Of a DNA stretch of 64,000 bases, positions 42,887-54,973 are shown in pieces; the stretch's first letter is position 1, and the number at the start of each line of letters is the position of its first letter. The position numbers and the translations under genes were made by a program. This stretch comes from Anomaloglossus baeobatrachus (Eukaryota > Chordata > Amphibia > Anura > Aromobatidae). The stretch lies in the NCBI RefSeq assembly GCF_048569485.1, contig NC_134353.1, positions 702,138,958 to 702,202,957 on the forward strand, given 5' to 3'. The notes beneath the pieces are model-generated. The model was not told where the DNA came from. It ran no database searches and saw only the letters and a list, made by a program, of their open reading frames with translations.

Positions 42887-44499
42887 ATCTCTAGCAGACG
42901 GCTACATTGTATAGTTCTACCATGGGATACAGCACCAGTTCTGTTTATGGACATACAGTGGCCTCTGTCTCCTCTCCCATGGGTTATTATGCCTTTAATA
43001 TATAGGTGCTTTTTTACAGGACTCTGAGGGATGGAATAGTTTAGCTGCTCTTTCATAGAAATATTTACCATATACATTGAGCACTTTCCCAGCATACACA
43101 CTAATTGTATAGCAAAATTAGGGCTTGCTGAGTGCATCTAGGGTACATTTCCATGCACTAGGCCCACCTATGGTTGACAGTTCCCCCTATTGCACTTACA
43201 CTTTTCTGTCATCTTCTATCTTCCGTCTTCTCTGCTTCTTGAATTGATGTTATTTAAGGTAAAGAACATCATTCTGTCTGCCTCATCGACTTGTGACAAG
43301 CTCTCGGCGTGTATAATGAAATATTCTCTTACATCAGCAATTAATATGCCGTTTTATTTTGCAGAAGCGTAACAAGCCAGCAAATAACAATGAATATAAA
43401 TTGCACAGTAGCATTGTTTGGAAGATTGACAACCTGTGCCCCTTGATTAGATTTTAATCAACAGTAAAGCATTAAGAGCCCATTGTGTGGAGCACTTTAA
43501 CAGGCCCAGTAATGATATCAGGTTATCATATTGATAAGTTCATTGTTCACGCCGTGCGCTCAGAATAGATGTCACCGTACAGATGTCTTTGGTCTTGGCA
43601 GTGTGATATGGCAGCTGCCCAACCGACTGTTCTGGGCATTTCTGGGATGATCAGGCTGAAGATGAGCTTGTATGGTCACATCCATTTTACACTTTGGACC
43701 AATACTGATTTCTTTACTGGAGAATATTGGCAAGCTTGGTTATCAGTTGTTAGCAGGCGCTTACTTCAAGCAAGACCGGTGAAATTAACCTGCGAGGCCA
43801 CCTGTCCTGTTATCATGTTTATTTCATGTACCTTCCTGGCCCGAAGGCTGCAAAAAACTGATGAAGCGCATATTTTCTTCATATCTAACACTGTTTTAAT
43901 GACTTTTCTAGACATCATGTCTTTAGGGTTTTATCAATTCAACCTTAGGGTTTTAATATGTAGTTTTAGGAGACCTCTGCAAGCCCTGGAGCAGAATCAC
44001 ACAGGAACAAAATTAGTCTTTGTGCAAATACACCATAGAAATTGCAGTCTAGTTTGCCATTTTTTGCCTTATTTTTAGTTAAGATTATGGTATTTGATTT
44101 TTTTTATACTTCAGGCCTTTTATAATATATATACACCAGACACTGTCATCATAAAATACTAGTGCAACACTGAATATTTCAACCAAAATGTAATTTATGT
44201 ACTAGTATGTAGTATAATTTTAAGAAATTGGCAGATAGTGGATGTACTGACTTGAAAGACGAAGTAAAGATACGTACAACCAGTTGAGGTGTACTGAGCT
44301 GATACCACCCAGAATAGGCTGTTTTTGGAAGACAGCAGTCATTTTTATTATTGTGGATAACTTGTTCATCGGAGTACGAACTCTTGCTGCTCTAAGTTTG
44401 TTATACACATTAATGCGGTTGTTTACTTTTATTTTAATAAATGTGTTGGGGATGTGATTTTGTGGCCCTTAGCCATAGAGAAGTATTACAGATTGTTCC
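42887..44499. other. Non-coding DNA; no recognisable gene
   Basis: A 169-codon open frame lies at 43569-44078 on the + strand (MSPYRCLWSWQCDM...), but it resembles no family I know, lacks domains, and lies among intronic repeats. I do not call it a gene. Confidence 0.4.
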
Positions 44500-44874
44500 C
44501 TAAGGCTATGTGCGCACTAGAAAATGGACATTTCTTAAGAAAAATCTGCACCCTCTGGCAGAATACCGCACCCGCAGCAAAAACCGTGGTAAAACCGCAC
44601 CTGTGTTTTTGTCGCGATTTGCCGTGGTTTTCCACGGGTTGGTCCCTGCGGTGTTTTACCATTATCTATGGCAAAAAATGCAGGTACCTGCAGAAAAGAA
44701 GTGACATGCACATTAATTCCACAGTGGAAATTCCGCGGGTAAATCCGCAGTATAAAAAAAACGCAGTGTGCGCACAGCATTTTTTTTATACCCATAGGTT
44801 TTGCTGGGGAATGACTGCAGAAATGTTAAACACATTTTCTGCAGCAAATCCGCAGCGTGCGCACATAGCCTTAG
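44500..44874. mobile_element. MITE with GGCTATGTGCGCAC ends
   Basis: CTAAGGCTATGTGCGCAC at the left is exactly complementary to the right end at 44857-44874. The arms continue inward with ACCGCAC/CCGCAG-type motifs. About 375 bp. The target duplication cannot be told from the terminus because the palindrome includes TAA/TTA. Confidence 0.8.
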
Positions 44875-45063
44875 TGCTTAAATTGCACAGCTTTTCTGTT
44901 CTCACAATGGCTGGTGATGGACAAGCATGTGACTAGACCTGTCTATAAGACTCTGCCAAATACAATACCACTTTCCCATGAGCAGTATTTTTTTTAAGTG
45001 AAGAAGACTGATGACCCATTAGTATTGCTCCTTTTATTGCATATAGGGCTGCCAGAGATAGCT

Positions 45064-45461
45064 TAAGGGCTCGTGCGCATGTTGCGTAATTTCATGCGTT
45101 TACGCAGCGTTTAGCACTGCAGCATAAGCGCATGCATCCTGCGTCCCCAGCACAATCTATGAAGATTGTCCATAATCCGTGTGCACAATGCTTTTTTGAA
45201 CGCAGCGATTTGAGTGTCAAGAATTTGACAAAATCACTGCGTTTAAAAATGCAGCATGTCAATTATTCCGTGTGCTTTGGATGCAGCTCCCACTCTGTCT
45301 ATGGGAGAGGCAGCATCCCGAGCGCATGAAATCGGCATTTTTCTGCAGAAACTCTGCATCCATTATGCAGTGTTTCTGCAGCGATTTGAATCGCACATGA
45401 GCTGTCAAATCACTGCAGAATTTTCTGCAGTGACACGACGCAATGTGTGCACGAGCCCTAA
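45064..45461. mobile_element. MITE with GGGCTCGTGCGCA ends
   Basis: TAAGGGCTCGTGCGCATGTT pairs with the right end, whose complement is TTAGGGCTCGTGCACACATT. The arms continue through GCGTAA / GACGCAA and CTGCAG motifs. About 400 bp, non-coding. Confidence 0.8.
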
Positions 45462-45592
45462 GCCATCGCCATTTCAAAACCCCATACTTGGGATCGGTGG
45501 GCATCCCACTAACTTGACTGCTAGTGTTTATCACATTTTCACCTATACTGTGGGGATAGGTGATAACTTGCCCAGTTGGGAATAGCCCTTAA
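45462..45592. mobile_element. T2-like right-end fragment sharing its TTAA with the next element
   Basis: GATAACTTGCCCAGTTGGGA ATAGCCC runs into TTAA (45589-45592), which is also the left TTAA of the following element. No left end is visible. Confidence 0.5.
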
Positions 45593-46261
45593 AGGGGTTG
45601 TCCACTAGTGAACAACTTCAGTATAATACGGTATTTCAGTATTTGTTCTGTTATATCAATCTGAAAATAGGAGCTGTGCATGCCAGACAAGTTTGGTCCT
45701 TTACAGACTCCAATTATAACAGAGGCATAAGACTTTCTTAACTAGAACAGAGTAATAATAGTATAATATAATATTTAATCACTCATATATAGTGCTATTA
45801 ATTCCACAGCGCTTTACATACATTAAAGAGTTTTCTGCTGGTGGTCAATCCTAGTTTAATAATTTCCGGACCCCAATTAAAATAAACCCATGTATGCTCA
45901 CCTCCTGCAGTGGCACCGTCCCTGTGCTGTCGGTGTTGCCGTTCCTGCTGAGCGACGTTACTTGTGCCCTGTGCAGGCTGCAGCCAATCAGTAGCCACTC
46001 GTCAGCTGCAGCCTTTACTATTTTGACAGAGCTGACATCCACCTTGATGGAATATTGATGAGCTGTATCTAACGAGTGGCCGATCATTGGCTGTGCTGCA
46101 GCCATCAGGTGACACCACAAGTTACGTTACTCTCTGTGTACAGGAGCACCAACATCGCAAGAACGTGGCCACTGCAGGAGGTGAGTGTATACTGCTTTTA
46201 TTTTATCTGGGGCCCTAAGATAATGAGACTGTGGTTATTCCAAAGTGGACAACCCCTTTAA
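45589..46261. mobile_element. T2-like element with TTAA target duplication
   Basis: TTAA at 45589-45592 and 46258-46261 flank 665 bp with ends AGGGGTTGTCCACTAGTG and complement AGGGGTTGTCCACTTTGG. Inner foldback blocks ATGCTCACCTCCTGCAGTGG and CCACTGCAGGAGGTGAGTGT face each other. Non-coding. Confidence 0.85.
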
Positions 46262-47158
46262 GACTCTGTTATAGTCTCTGTTCTAATTTGAGTCCATCAT
46301 GCACCAAAGTTGTCCTACATGCATAGCTCTTATTTTCATTTTTCTTTCTATACAATGTAACAGAAATGCTATACTTGATTATACATGTTTTATACTTATA
46401 CTGGGGTTTTCACTGCTTCCAGTTATCCTATAGATAGATGATAAATGATCTTTATGAGGCTGGCATGGAAATGCCCTAATTCACACCACTAGGTTTCATC
46501 TTCAGACAGATTATATGTTTGACATTATGAGACATAAAATATAAAACGATAGAAAAACTGCAAGGACAGGAAACCGAAACAAATTAAACAATTATACAAA
46601 TTATACATGTAGCGCTTATTTAGTTGCAAAACAGTATTTTTGTGGATCTTTTGCTTGCAGGGATTTGTTGGAGGCTTTAAGTCTATGTAATTTATGGATT
46701 ATAAAGGGCTGGTCCACCTTAGCTCATCATTTGGCTTTTCTGCTCTAAACAAGTTCATGTATGTGATCTACCTCTGTATGCCTTTGTATAATAGTGGTCA
46801 TGTTCTGTCAATGACTTTGAGTCCTATTACGCAGGAATCCTCACATTGGGGATCAGTTAAAATAGGCCTGTCAGAATGCATTAAACTGTTAATTAAACAG
46901 CACAACAAACAACATACCTGGAGCCTGTTCCAAAAATGTCTACCCTGAAAGAATGTACCCGGAGGTCCAATGCTTATTAGCAGCGCGCTAGCTCTGGAGA
47001 CCCCCAGACTCCCTGCTGTCAGTCTGGCATAGTTTGATGGATCTGTAGATCTATATTATCATCGCCCCTGCATTGTTAATAGATGCGAGCTGTAACATTC
47101 TTAGTTAAACAGTTTCTTGTGAATATACACAAACAGGGATAGAAGATTTCGAGAAATA
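46262..47158. other. Non-coding DNA, nothing recognised
   Basis: AT-rich spacer before the hAT element. No boundaries or gene seen. Confidence 0.4.
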
Positions 47159-47166
47159 CCGCCAAC
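47159..47166. repeat. 8-bp hAT target-site duplication, left copy
   Basis: CCGCCAAC, repeated exactly at 51162-51169. Confidence 0.88.
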
Positions 47167-47601
47167 CAGGGTCGGACTGGGGTGTGAGGGGCCTACCAGG
47201 GAAATTGCCTCTAGGGGCCCACACTATAGCTACCATAAACATTTTTATTACTTGTACATTTCCGGCTTCTCTCAGTATAACGTGTGCCTTTTAACAAACT
47301 CTACAGTGCGCATAGAGCCCTGTCCTGTGCCTGCAGATAGCGCAGTAGAGCCCTGTCCTGTGCCTGCACATAGCACAGGATTTATTGTAGCCTCTTATTT
47401 ATTGTAGTTAATAATGGAATCTATTATTTACAAGCAGTCGCAGTTTTTCTTACACACGTACGTTCCTTGTCCTAGGAAAACCACCGAGTCCATCAGCCAA
47501 ACAATAATCAAAGAGAAGCAGAACGTTATCCAGCATCTTCACATGGAAACATCTACTAACATTAATCCCCCTCTGCCTCCATCTATCTGGGAAACCCCCT
47601 G

Positions 47602-47982
47602 TAAGGGTGCGTGCCCAGCCGTCCACGATCAGTGGTTGCAGCATGTTGGCTGTAGCATGGTTCAGCTGCATCCAAAACGCTGCGTTGTAAGTACAATCAC
47701 AGTGGAGGGATTTCTAGAAATCCCGTGCCCAATGTGATTCTTGTTACCGCAGCAAACAGTGACCTGCGGATCTTCTTTCTAGATCGCAGCATGTCAATTG
47801 TTTGCTGCGTAATCGCATGCGTCCTCAGTAGGGAGAACACAAACGAGAGACCGCAGCGCACTGAAGCCTGATTGTGGGTACTGACAGCTGCGGTCTCCTG
47901 CGGAGGACACTCGCGGTCCCGCAGCTCAGGACCCGCTCCATGCAGAACACAGTGAGTCCTGATCGTGGGCACATACCCTAAG
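47602..47982. mobile_element. MITE nested in the hAT element
   Basis: TAAGGGTGCGTGCCCAGCCG at the left pairs with the right end, whose complement is TTAGGGTATGTGCCCACGAT. ACGATCAGTGG and CCTGATCGTGGG face each other. About 380 bp. A left-end relative is at 56943. Confidence 0.7.
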
Positions 47983-48234
47983 AGTCAGTATGTGGTGGTG
48001 TGAAGCATTACCACCCAATACACTTTTCCATTTGGAGACTCTGGTGAATATTTGTCTTCACTGTAGTTTCCAAACTAGTTTTCCAAGTTGGATAAACCCT
48101 TCACTAGTCCTGTGTATTCTGATAATACTGCTCTATAGACAGGTCAGGCTTTTTTTTTTTACATATACAGTATTTATACTGAAGCTCCTCCTGTACTATC
48201 ATCACATATAGAGGCCCCCTGAAAAGTAATTACA

Positions 48235-50255
48235 TATAGCCTAAGATAATGACACTGACACTGGGGGTACAGGATAATGACACTGACACTGGGGGTACAG
48301 GATAATGACACTGACACTGGGGGTACAGGATAATGACACTGACACTGGAGGTACAGGATAATGACACTGGAGGTACAGGATAATGACACTGACACTGGAG
48401 GTACAGGATGACACTGACACTGGAGGTACAGGATAATGACACTGACACTGGGGGTACAGGATAATGACACTGACACTGGGGGTACAGGATAATGACACTG
48501 ACACTGGGGGTACAGGATAATGACACTGACACTGGAGGTACAGGATAATGACACTGACACTGGAGGTACAGGATAATGACACTGACACTGGGGGTACAGG
48601 ATAATGACACTGACACTGGGGGTACAGGATAATGACACTGACACTGGGGGTCCAGGATAATGACACTGACACTGGGGGTACAGGATAATGACAGTGACAC
48701 TGGGGGGTACAGGATAATGACAGTGACACTTGGGGTACAGGATAATGACACTGACACTGGGGGTACAGGATAATGACACTGACACTGGGGGTACAGGATA
48801 ATGACACTGACACTGGGGGTACAGGATAATGACACTGACACTGGAGGTACAGGATAATGACACTGGAGGTACAGGATAATGACACTGGAGGTACAGGCTA
48901 ATGACACTGACACTGGGGGTACAGGCTAATGACACTGACACTGGGGGTACAGGATAATAACACTGACACTGGGGGTACAGGATAATAACACTGACACCGG
49001 GGGTACAGGATAATGACACTGACACTGGGGGTACAGGATAATGACACTGACACTGGGGGTACAGGATAATGACACTGACACTGGGGGTACAGGATAATGA
49101 CACTGACACTGGGGGTACAGGATAATGACACTGACACTGGAGGTACAGGATAATGACACTGGAGGTACAGGATAATGACACTGGAGGTACAGGCTAATAA
49201 CACTGACACTGGGGGGACAGGCTAATGACACTGACACTGGGGGTACAGGCTAATGACACTGACACTGGGGGTACAGGCTAATGACACTGACACTGGGGGA
49301 ACAGGCTAATGACACTGACACTGGGGGTACAGGCTAATGACACTGACACTGGGGGTACAGGATAATGACACTGGGGGTACAGGATAATGACACTGGGGGT
49401 ACAGGATAATGACACTGGGGGTACAGGATAATGACACTGGGGGTACAGGATAATGACACTGACACTGGAGGTACAGGATAATGACACTGACACTGGAGGT
49501 ACAGGATAATGACACTGACACTGGGGGTACAGGATAATGACACTGGAGGTACAGGATAATAACACTGACACTGGGGGTACAGGATAATGACACTGACATT
49601 GGAGGTACAGGATAATGACACTGACATTGGAGGTACAGGATAATGACACTGACACTGGGGGTACAGGATAATGACACTGACACTGGAGGTACAGGATAAT
49701 GACACTGACACTGGAGGTACAGGATAATGACACTGACACTGGGGGTACAGGATAATGACACTGACACTGGGGGGTACAGGGTAATGACACTGACACTGCT
49801 GGCACAGGATAATGACGTTGACACCGCTGGCACAGGATAATGACACTGACACTGGAGGTACAGGATAATAACACTGACACTGGGGGTACAGGATAATGAC
49901 ACTGACATTGGAGGTACAGGATAATGACACTGACATTGGAGGTACAGGATAATGACACTGACACTGGGGGTACAGGATAATGACACTGACACTGGAGGTA
50001 CAGGATAATGACACTGACACTGGAGGTACAGGATAATGACACTGACACTGGAGGTACAGGATAATGACACTGACACTGGAGGTACAGGATAATGACACTG
50101 ACACTGGGGGTACAGGATAATGACACTGACACTGGGGGGTACAGGGTAATGACACTGACACTGCTGGCACAGGATAATGACGTTGACACCGCTGGCACAG
50201 GATAATGACACTGACACTGGGGGTACAGGATAATGACACTGACACCGGGGGTAGC
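48235..50255. repeat. 28-bp minisatellite, about 70 copies
   Basis: The unit is AGGATAATGACACTGA CACTGGGGGTAC, with G/A variation (GGGGGTAC or GGAGGTAC), GGCTAATG variants and a 22-bp form lacking one GACACT. Variants cluster in blocks (49360-49450 is a run of 22-bp units; 49560-49800 and 49850-50110 repeat the same variant order), indicating larger-scale duplication. No stops in any complementary-strand frame; apparent proteins are by-products. Confidence 0.95.
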
Positions 50256-50323
50256 AATGGGCCCCACAGCCTTGTGTCCTGTAGCAATGGGCCCCTCTTC
50301 CTGTCCCCTATTACGCCATTGTT

Positions 50324-50324
<1 letters not shown>

Positions 50325-50357
<33 letters not shown>
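50325..50357. repeat. (CA)n microsatellite
   Basis: About 16 CA units beside the end of the minisatellite. Confidence 0.9.
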
Positions 50358-50358
<1 letters not shown>

Positions 50359-50432
50359 TCTCACCTGTCCTCCGTTCCTGCGTTGTCCTTACCTTACCAG
50401 TCCGCAGGCTCATGGACCCCTCCATGATCTCG

Positions 50433-50572
50433 TCCGGTGCACGGAGCCGCTGCCGCAGGATGCCATCATGGCTTTACTGCAGTTAAATGCTTTGCGGCGC
50501 CTTAAAGCATTTAACTGCAGTAAAGCAATGAAGTCACCTGCAGCGGCGGCTCCGTGCACCGGACGGGTCACT
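50433..50572. repeat. Foldback inside the hAT element
   Basis: CGTCCGGTGCACGGAGCCGC faces GCGGCGGCTCCGTGCACCGG, and the middle TTTACTGCAGTTAAATGC faces GCATTTAACTGCAGTAAA around a short loop near 50495. A near-perfect 140-bp hairpin. Confidence 0.85.
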
Positions 50573-51169
50573 GAGGGGGTCTGTGTCTTGCTGTCTGGAG
50601 CACCGCGGGAACAAAGGAGAAGAGGTGAGAATGATTATTTATTTTTTTTTTCTTCGGCTCCTTCTGAGCGCTTACCTCTGCAGCCCTGCGCGTCCTCTCC
50701 TCTGCTGCTCCGTCGGCAGTGTGATGACGGCCGCTGTGTCGGTGCGGGGATGAGCAGCTCCTCCGCCTCCTGTCACCGGCCGCACTGTTCACATGTACGC
50801 GCATCTGAAGGATGCACGTACATTTGAATAGCGCGCGGTGCAGGACCTACGGTGAGTCACATAACTGTCTGTGATGTCACCGCAGGTCCTTCTGCACCCG
50901 TAAAAACTGCAGCGATGGTACAGAACTTGTGCTATCGCTGCAATTTGTAATTGAAAGGCTGGGGGGCCCTCAGAGCATGGGGGGGGCCCATCAGAGCGTG
51001 GGGGCCCTGCCCAGTCTGCCGCACATAACGCCGGCCGTGAAAAACCAGCGGCCCCGCGGCGCTGTACACAGTTCCACACTAGTTAAGGCATGTGGGGCCC
51101 ACTGAGGGCCCGAGGCCTACCGGGGGATTCCCCGGTACCCCGGCGAGCCAGACCGAGCCTGCCGCCAAC

Positions 51170-51270
51170 AGTTACGTGTGCCTCATTCTTTGTAGGTATA
51201 TTAAGTCTTAGTGGGGTATTCCAACTACTCTGCATCATGTACATGTGTGAATGGTAATAGTAGCAGAATA
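51170..51270. other. Short spacer
   Basis: Nothing recognised. Confidence 0.4.
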
Positions 51271-51673
51271 AAGCTGAGTTCATATGTCCTGTAATCATCA
51301 ATTACAATGGGTCCTGCAGAGATCTTTTTTTTGTTTTTTTAACATGGGAGTCTATGGAGAACAGATCCGCTAACAGATTGCTATTTATCTTCCATTTGAA
51401 ACGTATCCTGTAAGAAAAAAAATGGGTCCATTACAAATTTTTTTCTTACAGGATAATTTGTAATGGGTCCATTACAAATGCAAGAAAAATGGATGGCTAA
51501 ATAGCAATCCGTTGTCGGATCCGTTCTCCATAGATTCCAATGTTAATAAAACAGATCTGGCAGAAATCAGTTATTTAACAACAGGACAAAAAAGATGTGT
51601 TTACAGAAGTTTTTTGCTAACAGATGTCTGCAGGATCCGCTCTAACAGATGATTACTGGATGTGAACTCAGTC
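51271..51673. mobile_element. Foldback MITE with CTGAGTTCA ends
   Basis: AAGCTGAGTTCATATGTCCT pairs with the right end, whose complement is AGACTGAGTTCACATCCAGT; both lead into GTAATCATC. Inner GAGAACAGATCCGCTAACAG faces the complement CGTTGTCGGATCCGTTCTCC. About 400 bp. Confidence 0.75.
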
Positions 51674-51684
51674 TCAGTCTTATC

Positions 51685-52110
51685 TAGTGATGAGCGAGCA
51701 TGCTCAACACTGATCGTTACTCGATCAAGCTTCGGGTTGCTCGGGTAATCGCAGAGCTCAGCCGACTATCACGGGTGCTCAGATATTTCGTCCGTGAAAC
51801 AATGACCACAATGCACAGGCTACTTCACTGCATGATGTGTGCAGGTACCCCAGGGAGAGACATTCGCAGTCTCTGAATGGCTCTCCCAACAGATAAAACA
51901 ACGTTCTCGGATGTAGTGTGTTTAAAAAAAAACGCCTTCCCTCCTGCCGGAAATACTCTGTTTATGGCTGGCTGTATGTGGTTGGAGACCTGAACAGGCC
52001 AATCATTGCCTGTCCATAAGGCTCGTTACTCGCGTCAAGCTCGTCTGAACATCTGACGGTCTCAAATCAAGGAACGAGCATTTAAGCATTTTAGTGCTCG
52101 TCCATCTCTA
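51685..52110. mobile_element. hAT MITE sharing ends with the large hAT
   Basis: TAGTGATGAGCGAGCATGCT at the left; complement of the right end is TAGAGATGGACGAGCAC. The flanks GTCTTATC (51677-51684) and ATCTTATC (52111-52118) form a 7-of-8 target duplication. The start is close to TAGAGATGAGCGAAC of the element at 21112. 426 bp, non-coding. Confidence 0.8.
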
Positions 52111-52118
52111 ATCTTATC

Positions 52119-54082
52119 CCATTCAAAGGAGAACCTTAAATCAGTGCTATAAAAAAATGATGGTGTATCAAGTACAAACCAACCTGCAAGCCGATATAGA
52201 CATTGAATAAGATGTCGAGGAAGGACATTCAAGGTGAAAGTAGGGTGCTCAGAGCTGGACCTCCCATTTGATATAGCATTGAGGATTGGCCATCAAAATG
52301 GATATTCATGTTATATTTAGGGAGGTCACCATCCATTTATATATATATATTACCTGGTAAATAATAATAGCAGCACATATTTCACTAGTTTTGGAGAAAC
52401 CCTGTAGCATTGGAGTAATCAGGATGTTGACACAGGTAAAAGACGGAATGTAATGATCCGGTCCTAAATCAGAGCATGGTTTAAGTGTTTGGCACTAGCA
52501 CAGTGCAGAACTGGCAGGGAACAGGCAAGGCTTGTAAACTAGGTTCAGGTCTGCATACTTTTGCTGTAGTCTGATTAAATAATGACACTTTTATGATGGC
52601 CACAGCTCAGGATGACTTTTGTGCCAAGAGAATTTACCGCTAGATGCAGGTTAGCATGAGGCTCTTGGATTGCCAACATAAAGGTTTAGTGATCCTCACT
52701 ACACATGCACAAATCCTCCCTCTCCTCTCATAAGCTGTGACCGTCAAAACACTACTCCTGAAGGTGACATACAGCCGGTTTTATAGCACAGGGAAGACTT
52801 TGCATGCAGCACAAGGCTCGCCAATGATTCCAGCTCAGACTTTAGTTATCGGTGCAAATCTTGTTTTCCATTTGTAGCTGATAGTGTGCGTCATAAAATT
52901 ACAAAGAGAAATGGTGTGAAGGATTCCTTTGTAACGCACTCCTGGCCATCATTCATTATTATTTCTATTATTTCATTTTTCACTCTTTTAACTTCTTGGA
53001 ACACAGCTTTATCTAGCTGTCACGTAGCCACTATCTCTTATTTTTTTATCTGCATTCACAGGAATGCTCTTTTCTAATACTTAAGGTGAAAAATACATTT
53101 ACAAAAAAATACACTGAATCTTTGTCACTTCTTTGGATTTTGTTCAAGACGCAGCATGTATTCTCCCTATGTCATGCTGCAGATAACAGCAAATATAATG
53201 TTTTCTTTCTGTTCCTTAATATTACTCACATCCTCACTGTCTGAGCACTTTTCAGTTTTCCTAATCATTGATCATGAAACACAATAGAAGTGTGTAGTAA
53301 AGCGCCATTTATTTACAGAGATGCCTACATTCTTTTCCAGCCAAGTTTAAGAATATTTCCAGTAGGACGGCTTATTCTCTACATATCATATGCCTTTGTT
53401 TTATTCCATTTCTGTATGGATATGAGTAGAAAATATTTTTACTGCCATCCATTTCTTTCTAACATGGCTATAATCTGTGATTCTGTATATCTAATAGTTT
53501 TCTCACACAGCTGAAAAAAACATGAAAAAACTGTATATTGTTCTGGAACATGTAAAAAATAATCTGCAATACTTAATATTCAGGGGTAGTGCACTCTGTG
53601 GCTACCACCAATCCTGAGAACCGAGGCTCTGAAGGGTCATGTGAATGGAGCAGTTGTCGATCATGTGCACTGCTCCTGCGCTCATTCAAAAGGGAGTGCT
53701 AAACACCAGCAGAGTGTTGTACTCTGTCGTCCCTACCGGTCCTATTAAGAATTAATGGTGTTGCTTGTACATATAGTTGATTTTCTACATTCACACATGG
53801 CTCTTTAGGACCATGGTTCTCCAAACCGGGGGACACCAGTGGTCGAGCCCCAAGTTATTGGGAAGTTATCCTCTATCCCACAGATAAGAATAACTTGAAA
53901 ATTTCAGAATACCCCTTTCATGTTATAATGCTGGAAGATGCTCATTAATGCTTTATTCACACATGGGACTTTGGGACCTCTAGTCTCATGATTATTGGTT
54001 GTCCCAGTAGCTAGACCCTCAGGAATTATACATGTATCACCTGTCCTGTGAGTCTGTGATATATGTTGCTTATGAGAAAACT
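52119..54082. other. Non-coding DNA, nothing recognised
   Basis: Short ATATAT run near 52340. No gene or element ends could be supported. Confidence 0.4.
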
Positions 54083-54472
54083 TTAAAGGGAATCTGTCAG
54101 CAGGTTTTTGCTATGTAAGCTGAAGCCAGCATGCTGCAAGGGTTAACACAATGTTCAGGCATGCCTGTTTTGTCACAGTCCAATCTTTTGTTTATTTGCT
54201 GTGTTTGTTTAAGCAGCAGGACCCTTATTACAGGAATAGAAATTCAAGTGCATGGCACTATGACACGCCCCCTGCTGTAATTGACACCTCTCTGTCAATG
54301 TACAAGCTCTAGTTTGGGCAGGGACAGCTCCCTGAGCTCAGCTACTAAAAATTCAGATTGTGGTCAGGATGGTTGCAGCCAGTAATCTAAGTGATACACC
54401 ATTGGATTCAGAAACTCCTTGCCTACATCATGCTGGTTTCAGATGAGGTAGCTGCTGACAGATTACCTTTAA
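54083..54472. mobile_element. T2-like MITE with TTAA target duplication
   Basis: TTAA at 54083-54086 and 54469-54472 flank 382 bp with ends AGGGAATCTGTCAGCAGG and complement AGGTAATCTGTCAGCAGC. The interior arms have diverged. Confidence 0.8.
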
Positions 54473-54693
54473 AATGAACCTGGCAATAAATGACTGTTTA
54501 AAACAAGTACAGGCGCTCGGTGCTTCATGGCATGTTCATTTATTTATATTCTCTTCCTGCCTCCTGGTTTACCATCTATCTCTACCTTCCCCCTCTTCTT
54601 TGATTCACAGCTCTGGCTTTGAGGGGCCATAGAAGGGCAGAATTATATGGAAAATGGTGGGAAGGTGTACCAAGCGCCTATACTTGGTTTGAA

Positions 54694-54973
54694 CAGTCTT
54701 TTAGTGATGAGCGAGCACTACCATGCTCAGTTGCTTGGTATTCGTAATGAGAAGTTGGATGCTCGGATGGGCATAACTGGAGTACCCAAGTGTAATGGAC
54801 GTCAATAGGGGACTTGAGGATTTTTCTGAGAAATCTTTTGGAAAAATGCTCGAGGCCCCTATTGACTTTCATTATTCTTGAGTACTCAAGTCGTGCCCAT
54901 CCAAGCAACCAACTCCTCTTTACGAGTATCGAGCACCTGAGCATGGTAATGCTCGCTCCTCACTACAGTCTTT
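54694..54973. mobile_element. hAT MITE with exact 8-bp target duplication
   Basis: CAGTCTTT at 54694-54701 and 54966-54973 flank a 264-bp element (54702-54965). Ends TAGTGATGAGCGAGCACTAC and complement TAGTGAGGAGCGAGCATTAC continue into CATGCTCAG. Nearly the whole element folds back on itself. Same terminal family as 51685 and 21112. Confidence 0.88.

Larger units (their letters stand above)
47167..51161. mobile_element. Non-autonomous hAT element, 4.0 kb, swollen by repeats
   Basis: The ends CAGGGTCGGACTGG and complement CAGGCTCGGTCTGG, with an exact 8-bp duplication, identify a hAT element. GGGGCCTACC near the left end pairs with GGTAGGCC near the right. Inside are a MITE (47602-47982), a 2-kb minisatellite, a CA run and a 140-bp foldback. 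No transposase. The termini differ from the TAGAG-ended hAT at 21112, so it belongs to another subfamily. Confidence 0.85.

Noticed and set aside
43569-44078. 169-codon plus-strand frame
   Set aside because: Unrecognised composition, no domain, no splice or promoter context; too weak to call a gene.
48235-50255. CRISPR-like array
   Set aside because: The units are contiguous with no unique spacers, and the window is clearly a vertebrate genome.
48174-50425. Long open frames (up to 363 codons) rich in VSVSLSCTP and CQCHYPVP on the minus strand
   Set aside because: All three frames are open because the 28-bp minisatellite contains no stop; the periodic protein is a by-product.
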